Assembly (NCBI GenBank): GCA_023245725.1
Contig: JAHFJU010000063.1
Span: 2,323-7,726, forward strand
Length of the DNA: 5,404 nt
Source: Candidatus Peregrinibacteria bacterium
GTDB lineage: Bacteria; Patescibacteriota; Gracilibacteria; UBA1369; UM-FILTER-53-11
Reading direction: 5' to 3'
Shown: piece by piece, positions 1 through 5,067 of the stretch
Position numbering within the stretch: position 1 is the first letter of the stretch
How the letters are laid out: the number at the start of each line of letters is the position of its first letter
Program-made: the position numbers and the translations under genes
Notes under the pieces: generated by a model
What the model was told of the DNA's origin: nothing
What the model saw: the letters and a program-made list of their open reading frames with translations, nothing else
Database searches by the model: none

Positions 1-360
1 GTTAAAGTCGAATTTATTGGAGTTTCTCTAGCCGTAAAGAATCTCGGCGGTATTCTCGACATTCACAAACACGAACTTAAAATTAAGTGTTTGCCTAAAG
101 ATTTGGTTCACTCAGTTCAAGTTGATATTTCACCAATCGTAGATTTTCATACTTCGGTTCACGTAAAAGATGTGAAATTCCCAGCTGGAATTACTGTTCT
201 TGATGATATGGAAGATACTGTAGTAACTGCTAGCCACATTAAGATTGAGGTTGAAACTCCGAAGGCTGCTGCTGCTACCCCTGCTGAAGGCGCTGCCCCT
301 GTAGCTGGCGCAGCTGGTGCAACTCCTGCTGCTACAGAAAAGGGTGCTGACAAGAAGTAG
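1..360 (+). CDS. rplY: 50S ribosomal protein L25 (TL5/CTC family), 5'-truncated by the window edge
   Basis: This is the C-terminal part of ribosomal protein L25, which binds 5S rRNA in the large ribosomal subunit. Frame 1 is open from base 1 and gives 119 residues before the stop. The visible segment begins VKVEFIGVSLAVKNLGG and continues with KCLPKDLVHSVQVDIS, HVKDVKFPAGITVLDD and VVTASH. These follow the order of conserved blocks in the long (CTC/TL5) L25 form, whose C-terminal beta domain comes after the 5S-binding domain. The 5S-binding domain itself and the start codon lie outside the window. After about residue 80 comes a low-complexity Ala/Pro/Gly tail ending in ADKK, as is common in bacterial long-form L25. 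The gene ends in two consecutive TAG stops (358-363) and is followed 30 bp later by a strong terminator, so it is the last gene of its transcript. The TTG at 91 is only an internal codon. The family assignment is secure; the full length is unknown. Confidence 0.95.
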   Translation, partial: VKVEFIGVSLAVKNLGGILDIHKHELKIKCLPKDLVHSVQVDISPIVDFHTSVHVKDVKFPAGITVLDDMEDTVVTASHIKIEVETPKAAAATPAEGAAPVAGAAGATPAATEKGADKK

Positions 361-390
361 TAGGTTGTAAAATCTAGTTTGAAATATATT

Positions 391-421
391 GAGACCCGTA
401 GAAATACGGGTCTCTTTTTTT
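391..421 (+). terminator. Rho-independent terminator after L25
   Basis: A perfect 10-bp stem (GAGACCCGTA, 391-400, pairing with TACGGGTCTC, 405-414) closes a GAAA tetraloop and runs directly into seven T residues (415-421). This is a canonical intrinsic terminator for the plus-strand L25 transcript. It sits in the 83-bp gap between convergent genes. On the minus strand the same stem is preceded by A residues and followed by AATATATTTC, a weaker U-tract, so it may also slow or stop transcription coming from the hppA side. Confidence 0.95.
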
Positions 422-443
422 GGAGCAGTACAAAATATTCCTC

Positions 444-755
444 TTAGTTGATTAGATCCTCTAATAATTGTCGCATTCTAGAGAGCTCTTCTTCTTTTAA
501 TTTTGAAAGTGAGACAGCTTCAAGTAAAAGCGTGTCGCCGATTTTTGCGGCAGCAGGAATTTTTGCTTTAGGCCATTTTATGAGTTCTTCTGTTCCTTCA
601 AGTTTTAAAATTGCGTAGTTGTTTTCGGTCGCGGTGAGTGTAGCTTTAAGAGGTTTGTTCTCATCTGCGCCTTGTTGTTGAACAAGTCCCTGGTGTGCGC
701 GCATGTCGCGCACACCAGGGATAGCTGTTACGAATTGAGTTTGATTCTGTGTCAT
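444..755 (-). CDS. Hypothetical small soluble protein, 103 aa
   Basis: I do not recognise this gene with confidence. The product is 103 residues with no signal peptide or membrane segment. Residues 1-35 are polar and Gln-rich. Residues 37-80 look like a small beta-rich domain: ATLTATENNYAILKLEG, then IKWPKAKIPAAAKIGDTLLLEA. The pattern of a strand ending in EG, then a P-K/IP turn, then K-x-GD-x-L, recalls small DUF3006-like beta-barrel proteins, but this is a visual resemblance only. The C-terminus (about 84-103, KLKEEELSRMRQLLEDLIN) should be an amphipathic helix. It starts 32 bp after the hppA stop on the same strand with no clear promoter between, so co-transcription with hppA is likely. 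There is no Shine-Dalgarno sequence before the ATG at 755. A second in-frame ATG (Met18, 702-704) lies in the loop of a strong hairpin, so the start is not certain. The TAA stop faces L25 across a terminator. Confidence 0.72.
   Translation of the reverse strand: MTQNQTQFVTAIPGVRDMRAHQGLVQQQGADENKPLKATLTATENNYAILKLEGTEELIKWPKAKIPAAAKIGDTLLLEAVSLSKLKEEELSRMRQLLEDLIN
671..721. repeat. Two abutting inverted repeats (15-bp stem next to 6-bp stem) inside the 103-aa gene
   Basis: Bases 687-701 (TCCCTGGTGTGCGCG) are the exact reverse complement of 707-721, separated by the 5-base loop CATGT. Immediately adjacent, 671-676 (CTTGTT) pairs with 681-686 (AACAAG) around the loop GTTG. In the minus-strand mRNA the large GC-rich hairpin comes first and spans codons 12-23 of the small hypothetical gene, with the Met18 ATG in its loop; the small hairpin follows without a gap. 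Neither is followed by a U-tract, so this is not a standard intrinsic terminator. Role unknown: candidates are translational control or mRNA stability. Confidence 0.85.
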
Positions 756-787
756 CGAATTCGGCGTAAATATGAGAGAAATAAATA

Positions 788-2833
788 CTAAAGAATGTGG
801 TGAGTTGCAATAAGCGAGCCTGCTATAAGTGCGACAGTGTTTATAACCTTAATAAGTGCGTTTAATGCTGGTCCTGCAGTGTCTTTGAATGGATCTCCTA
901 CTGTATCGCCGACGACTGCTGCTTTGTGCGCGTCTGATCCTTTTCCTCCGTGTGTTCCTGCCTCAATATATTTTTTTGAATTGTCCCATGCTGCGCCACC
1001 TGTACACATTTGAAGTCCGAGTAAAAGACCTGCAACTATAACTCCAACGAGCAATCCACCAAGAGCTAGAGGGCCAAAAATAAATCCTACGATAATAGGA
1101 GATGTAACAGCCAAAATTCCCGGTAAAATCATTTCTTTAAGAGCTGCTTTTGTAACGATATCTACACAGCGGCCATACTCAGGTTTGTTTGTTCCCTGCA
1201 TAATTCCTTTAATTTCTCTAAACTGTCTGCGGACTTCTTGAACAACTTGTTGAGCGGCGCGCCCAACTGCCGACATTGCCATTGATGAGAAAACAAAAGG
1301 AAGAAGTCCACCAAGTAATAGACCAACGAGAACTAGGTAGTTGCTGATGTCGAATGAAAGCGGAACTCCATTGTTAGATTTTGTAATAACTTCTGTATAT
1401 GCCTGAAACAAAACGAGTGCGGCTAACGCTGCAGATGCGATTGCGTAGCCCTTTGTAACTGCTTTTGTTGTGTTCCCAACTGCATCGAGTGCGTCTGTAT
1501 GTTCACGAACTTCTTTTGGAAGCCCTGCCATTTCTGCGATACCTCCGGCATTGTCAGTGATTGGACCATATGAATCAACGGCGATAACCATTCCTGTTGT
1601 TGAAAGCATTGCTATTGCAGCTACTGCAATTCCATAAATTCCATTTGCAAGTGAAGAATTTTGGCCAAGCATGTATGAAGATACGATTGCGGCAACTATT
1701 ACAAGAACAGGAGCGAATGTTGAGCGAAGACCAACCGCTAGACCGCTAATTATGTTTGTTGCTGCGCCAGTTACGCTTGCTTGAGCAACTTCTTTAACTG
1801 GGCCGTATTCGGTAGATGTGTAGTATTCAGTAATAACTGTTACCAATAAAGTTACTGCAAGTCCTACTAGAGAAGCAAAGAAAATGTATATGTCGTGGAA
1901 CATGTAATCGGTAACGAAGTAGAATCCAATTGCTGAAATAACTCCTGTTGCAATCATGCCGTTATATAGAGCGCCCATGATATTTTTCTTTTTTCCAAGA
2001 CGAACGAAAAAGCTTCCGAAGATAGATGCGAAAACTGCGATTATTCCAAGTGCGAGAGGGTATTCAATAGAGGATTGAGTGCCAATTACAGATGATGCAA
2101 GAATCATTCCTGAGATAAGAGTAACTGCATATGTTTCGAAAAGATCGGCGCCCATACCTGCACAATCACCAACGTTGTCGCCAACGTTATCTGCAATAAC
2201 AGCAGGATTTCGTGGATCATCTTCAGGAATTCCAGCTTCAACTTTACCAACCAAGTCAGCTCCAACATCTGCGGCTTTTGTGAAAATTCCGCCACCAACA
2301 CGGGCAAAAAGAGAGACCAATGAAGCTCCAAATCCAAATCCTATAAGTAGTTGTGGAACCTGGGCAAAACCAAGTCCGCTAACTTTTTGAAATATCAAAT
2401 AAAGTCCGCTTACTCCAAGAAGTGAAAGTCCAACTACAGAAAATCCTGTTACTGAACCTCCCATAAAAGCGACTTTTAGGGCTTTTGCTAATCCTTTATG
2501 TGCTGCTTCTGCGGTTCTTACATTTGCTCGAACCGAAATAGACATACCAATATAACCTGCTAAGCCTGAGAAAAATGCACCAAGCAAAAATCCACCTGCG
2601 AGAAGCATGCCATTTTCTTTAAATGAAAATGCAAGAATAAGAAAGATCACTATTGCTACTACGGCAATTGCTTTTGATTGTCGCCCGAGGTAGGCTGTAG
2701 CGCCTTCTTGAATATATGACGCAATTTCAACCATCTTTTGTGATCCCTTAGGGTTTTTAAGGGTAAGCACTGAGAGGATAATTGCATACACGAGTGACAC
2801 TACTGCGGCACCGATTGCTAAATATGTAATCAT
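788..2833 (-). CDS. hppA: K+-independent proton-translocating membrane pyrophosphatase (H+-PPase)
   Basis: This integral membrane enzyme hydrolyses pyrophosphate and pumps protons out of the cytoplasm. Starting at the ATG at 2833 gives 681 residues, a usual bacterial length, and the expected hydrophobic N-terminus MITYLAIGAAVVSL. The family's roughly 16 membrane helices are evident as alternating hydrophobic stretches. Signature motifs are intact: DVGADLVGKVE at about 189-199, DNVGDNVGD at 215-223 (Mg-PPi ligands), DNAGGIAEMAGL at 427-438, and the C-terminal block GKGSDAHKAAVVGDTVGDPF from about 630. In the K+-determining segment GNTTKAVTKG (453-462) the key positions are Lys457 and Thr460. 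These are the residues of K+-independent enzymes, which have Ala and Gly in the K+-dependent type; this subfamily pumps H+. The frame is open a further 42 codons to an ATG at 2959, but that stretch is polar, not family-like, and overlaps the promoter region, so I reject it. No Shine-Dalgarno sequence is seen. The gene heads a minus-strand unit with the 103-aa gene and is divergent from the proline-rich gene. Confidence 0.97.
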   Translation of the reverse strand: MITYLAIGAAVVSLVYAIILSVLTLKNPKGSQKMVEIASYIQEGATAYLGRQSKAIAVVAIVIFLILAFSFKENGMLLAGGFLLGAFFSGLAGYIGMSISVRANVRTAEAAHKGLAKALKVAFMGGSVTGFSVVGLSLLGVSGLYLIFQKVSGLGFAQVPQLLIGFGFGASLVSLFARVGGGIFTKAADVGADLVGKVEAGIPEDDPRNPAVIADNVGDNVGDCAGMGADLFETYAVTLISGMILASSVIGTQSSIEYPLALGIIAVFASIFGSFFVRLGKKKNIMGALYNGMIATGVISAIGFYFVTDYMFHDIYIFFASLVGLAVTLLVTVITEYYTSTEYGPVKEVAQASVTGAATNIISGLAVGLRSTFAPVLVIVAAIVSSYMLGQNSSLANGIYGIAVAAIAMLSTTGMVIAVDSYGPITDNAGGIAEMAGLPKEVREHTDALDAVGNTTKAVTKGYAIASAALAALVLFQAYTEVITKSNNGVPLSFDISNYLVLVGLLLGGLLPFVFSSMAMSAVGRAAQQVVQEVRRQFREIKGIMQGTNKPEYGRCVDIVTKAALKEMILPGILAVTSPIIVGFIFGPLALGGLLVGVIVAGLLLGLQMCTGGAAWDNSKKYIEAGTHGGKGSDAHKAAVVGDTVGDPFKDTAGPALNALIKVINTVALIAGSLIATHHIL

Positions 2834-2884
2834 AGACAGATTGTTAAAAAGATTAATGATTATTGATGGCTGACTCGGCAAAAC

Positions 2885-2913
2885 ATTGTAATTATCAAGG
2901 TGATTCTGGCCAA
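2885..2913 (-). promoter_or_regulatory. Candidate promoter of hppA
   Basis: On the minus strand, TTGGCC (2913-2908) and TACAAT (2890-2885) are separated by 17 bp, each close to the sigma70-type consensus. Transcription would start near 2878, leaving a leader of about 45 nt before the chosen ATG at 2833. GATAAT at 2896-2891 is an alternative -10 with a poorer -35. This assignment supports the shorter hppA start, because the promoter lies inside the 42-codon extension. Confidence 0.45.
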
Positions 2914-2923
2914 GTGTAATCGA

Positions 2924-2938
2924 TTGACATGTTGTCAA
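2924..2938. promoter_or_regulatory. Dyad TTGACA-tgt-TGTCAA in the divergent intergenic region
   Basis: A perfect 6-bp inverted repeat with a 3-bp spacer reads TTGACA on both strands. It looks like back-to-back -35 boxes, but neither copy has a good -10 at 16-18 bp. It sits between the hppA promoter candidate and the promoter of the gene at 2986, where a shared regulator could bind. A role as an operator is inference. Confidence 0.4.
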
Positions 2939-2944
2939 ATCCCC

Positions 2945-2973
2945 TCGAAAAATATGCATATTTCTGATATACT
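2945..2973 (+). promoter_or_regulatory. Extended -10 promoter of the proline-rich membrane protein gene
   Basis: TATACT (2968-2973) is preceded by TGA, forming a TGn extended -10 element, with a weak -35 TCGAAA (2945-2950) at 17-bp spacing. Transcription should begin near 2979-2981, only about 5-7 nt before the ATG at 2986. The transcript would be nearly leaderless, which fits the absence of any Shine-Dalgarno sequence. The perfect palindrome AAATATGCATATTT (2950-2963) fills most of the spacer and could be an operator. Confidence 0.6.
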
Positions 2974-2985
2974 AATTAGATAATT

Positions 2986-5019
2986 ATGGCAGATGAACAG
3001 AATCAACAAACAGGAGCGGTACAAGGAGGTACTTCGGCGCAACAGTCGGGTAGTGCTTCTGCGTCTTCACCAGCAACTGTCGTCGGTACAAATTTGAACA
3101 ATGCTGGTTCTGCTAGTTCAGAGAAAAAAGAAAATTCTGTTAATGACCTTCTTGCAATGTGGGCAAGTGACGATGTTGTAATAGGAGAAAAAAATGCGCA
3201 AGTAAAACCTGCACAATTAGAAACACAACCTGCTCCAAAGCCAATCGAGCCGCAGCCAGTTGTAAAACCAGTTTCGGTTTCTGGTGCTGTCGCACCAGCA
3301 TTTGATGATGCGTTGGTGCCAACTCCAACTCCTCGTCCTGTTCCTACACCTGAGCCAATTTTGTCGAGTCAAGTATTAGTAAAGCAAGAACCAGTTGTAA
3401 TAGCACCACTAAAACCTATTGCGCCATTGCCGGTTGTTTCGCCGGCACAACCACAAGTTCAAAGTTTGCCGCCAAGGCCAGTTGCGCCTGCGCCAGTACT
3501 TCAGCCACAACCACAAGTTCAAAGTTTGCCGCCAAGGCCAGTTGCGCCTGCGCCAGTACTTCAGCCACAGCCGCAAGCTCAAAGTTTGCCACCGAGGCCA
3601 GTTGCGCCTGCACCAGTACTTCAGCCACAGCCGCAAGCTCAAAGTTTGCCACCGAGGCCAGTCGCGTCTGCGCCAGTACTTACTCCACAACCACTACCTC
3701 AACCACCACGGCCTACTCCGCCAGCTCCGCCTAGACCTGCGCCTCCAACTCCTGTAATGCCAAGGCCACCACCACCACAGCAACCATTGCCACAATCTAC
3801 GCCTCAACCTATTCCTCGTCCTGCTCAACCAGTACAAGCTCCTAAGCCGGCGCCAACACCTTCTCGGCCAGAACCTGTAAAAAAAATTGATAATGACGCA
3901 ATTGAAGCTGAGCTAGTCGATGACGACAATGACGAAGATTCTGCATTGGCAGCTGCTAATATTTTAAGCAGCATTAAAAATAAAGAAGAGACGCAAGACG
4001 CAGATGATGGCGAGGGATTTATGGCTCAGTTCAAGGAATTAATGCAAGAACTAAATTTCTCACCCGCAAAGATTTTGAGGATTATTGGTTGTATAGCTGT
4101 GTTTATTGGGCTTGTTTATGCAATTCATTTAGGTTGGGTTGCATATGGTGGGGCTCTCCTCGAAAAAATTGGTCTCGGTAACTCAACAACAACCGACAAT
4201 AATCCGACTCAAAAAACTGAAGAAAATAAAAATATTCCACAAGCAGGCACTCAAAATACAATTGAAAGTGGTATCGCTGGATCAGTACAGGTTGGTGAAG
4301 GTGTAGCTACAGAACCAATCCAAATTAATGACATTGGTATTAAGGCAGGAGTCGTTATTGGTGAAGCAGCAAGGGCCGTTACTCCTTTTGCAAAATATAT
4401 TACTCAATTTAAGTTGATGGAAAATGCATACCAAGTTGATATAAATAAATTACTCAATCAATCAACTGATCGTCGTGCTCGATTTAAATCGCAGCTTGCT
4501 TTAATGAACGCACTATATAAAGAGGCAAATGAAACGCTTGGCGAAGTTCAGCAAGAAATGGATATTACAAATGGTGAGCTTACCAAACGAACTACTGAGC
4601 AAAACACAACGGAAAAATCATTTTTTGAGCAAATGACCGCTCTTAATGGCCAAGTTGCAGAAGGACTGCTTTCTGATTTTACGCGATCTGCTCAACAGGT
4701 CGTCACGTTAAAGGCTCGCTATAGAGCACTTCAGAAACTTGCCGCGTTATATACAAATGGACTACCACGTTTTGAACGAAGAATTCGAGATCTCGAATTG
4801 AATCAAGAACCTCTTATTTCAGGTTTGAAGGTTTACGACGTTGCAGGTTCAGACCTCGAATTAATAGTTCCAGTACAAGATTCCGGAACAACACCACGGT
4901 CAACTTCATCGCCAGTTCCAACAAGTAGCAGACCAGCAATTGCGCCAATTATCTCTCCTCAAGAATTTAAAGATGTAAGTGGTGGTGATTATATTACACA
5001 ACCAGGGGGAGGTTTCTGA
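2986..5019 (+). CDS. Proline-rich single-pass membrane protein of unknown function, 677 aa
   Basis: I do not recognise a family. The order of regions is: residues 1-50, Ser/Gln/Gly-rich and disordered; 51-70, a more ordered patch (SVNDLLAMWASDDVVIGEKN) that could be a short binding motif; 80-300, a very Pro/Gln-rich stretch, with roughly 60 prolines in residues 141-300 and four 20-residue tandem repeats at 155-234, plus PPPP at 261-264; 301-345, a strongly acidic linker (DDDNDED); about 366-390, one hydrophobic transmembrane helix (IIGCIAVFIGLVYAIHLGWV) preceded by basic residues; 396-450, a Thr/Asn/Gln-rich linker; about 455-610, a charged, helix-forming region with coiled-coil character; 630-677, a Ser/Pro/Gly tail. 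There is no signal peptide. The basic residues before the helix suggest that the proline-rich half is cytoplasmic and the helical half extracytoplasmic. The ATG at 2986 fits the promoter directly upstream. It ends with tandem stops TGA TAA. A structural or envelope-anchoring role is possible but unproven. Confidence 0.85.
   Translation: MADEQNQQTGAVQGGTSAQQSGSASASSPATVVGTNLNNAGSASSEKKENSVNDLLAMWASDDVVIGEKNAQVKPAQLETQPAPKPIEPQPVVKPVSVSGAVAPAFDDALVPTPTPRPVPTPEPILSSQVLVKQEPVVIAPLKPIAPLPVVSPAQPQVQSLPPRPVAPAPVLQPQPQVQSLPPRPVAPAPVLQPQPQAQSLPPRPVAPAPVLQPQPQAQSLPPRPVASAPVLTPQPLPQPPRPTPPAPPRPAPPTPVMPRPPPPQQPLPQSTPQPIPRPAQPVQAPKPAPTPSRPEPVKKIDNDAIEAELVDDDNDEDSALAAANILSSIKNKEETQDADDGEGFMAQFKELMQELNFSPAKILRIIGCIAVFIGLVYAIHLGWVAYGGALLEKIGLGNSTTTDNNPTQKTEENKNIPQAGTQNTIESGIAGSVQVGEGVATEPIQINDIGIKAGVVIGEAARAVTPFAKYITQFKLMENAYQVDINKLLNQSTDRRARFKSQLALMNALYKEANETLGEVQQEMDITNGELTKRTTEQNTTEKSFFEQMTALNGQVAEGLLSDFTRSAQQVVTLKARYRALQKLAALYTNGLPRFERRIRDLELNQEPLISGLKVYDVAGSDLELIVPVQDSGTTPRSTSSPVPTSSRPAIAPIISPQEFKDVSGGDYITQPGGGF
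3448..3687 (+). repeat. Four in-frame 60-bp tandem repeats coding a Pro-rich 20-residue unit
   Basis: Four consecutive 60-bp units encode QPQ(V/A)QSLPPRPVA(P/S)APVL(Q/T)P. Units 1 and 2 share the block at 3451-3480 and 3511-3540 exactly. Units 3 and 4 share a different variant (Ala for Val, synonymous changes in the LPPRP codons) at 3571-3600 and 3631-3660. The last unit ends in a diverged form and grades into irregular Pro-rich sequence. The near-identity at DNA level, including synonymous positions, points to recent duplication, and because 60 is a multiple of three, copy-number change would preserve the frame. Confidence 0.95.
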
Positions 5020-5028
5020 TAATGTAAT

Positions 5029-5058
5029 TTGCTTATTCATCAGCACTGCTGATACAAT
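5029..5058 (+). promoter_or_regulatory. Extended -10 promoter of the Rel/SpoT gene
   Basis: TACAAT (5053-5058) is preceded by TGA, again a TGn extended -10, with a partial -35 TTGCTT (5029-5034) at 18 bp. Initiation near 5064-5066 would leave only 2-4 nt before the ATG at 5068, another near-leaderless arrangement without a Shine-Dalgarno sequence. Read-through from the gene ending at 5019 is also possible, because no terminator is seen in the 48-bp gap. Confidence 0.5.
5039..5053. promoter_or_regulatory. Perfect 15-bp palindrome overlapping the rel promoter
   Basis: ATCAGCA and TGCTGAT form a 7+1+7 dyad. It lies in the -35/-10 spacer and includes the TGn and first base of the -10 of the following gene. 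The 1-base centre suits a dimeric repressor site better than an RNA hairpin, and no U-tract follows, so it is not a terminator. The regulator is unknown. Confidence 0.5.
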
Positions 5059-5067
5059 TCACAGTTG

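Noticed and set aside
687..721. Hairpin as an intrinsic terminator for hppA
   Set aside because: No U-tract follows on either strand and it sits inside an open reading frame.
2079..2390. Plus-strand and alternate minus-strand open frames inside hppA
   Set aside because: They lie over the most conserved catalytic part of hppA and their products have no family features.
2924..2929. TTGACA as the -35 of the gene at 2986
   Set aside because: A 16-18 bp spacing lands on A-rich sequence without a good -10, whereas the clear extended -10 at 2968-2973 is too far away (38 bp).
2834..2959. N-terminal extension of hppA by 42 codons to the ATG at 2959
   Set aside because: The added residues are polar and unlike any pyrophosphatase N-terminus, the stretch overlaps the divergent promoter region, and the ATG at 2833 gives the expected hydrophobic first helix.
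3448..3687. CRISPR-like repeat array
   Set aside because: The units are contiguous with no unique spacers, lie in frame inside a coding region and encode a regular Pro-rich peptide.
3409..3757. Open frames on both strands across the proline-rich repeats
   Set aside because: They are shadows of the repetitive coding sequence, show the same 60-bp periodicity with low-complexity Trp/Arg or Ala/Val products, and have no initiation signals.
5039..5053. Terminator of the proline-rich gene
   Set aside because: The stem would have a very small loop and is followed by ACAATTCACA rather than T residues.
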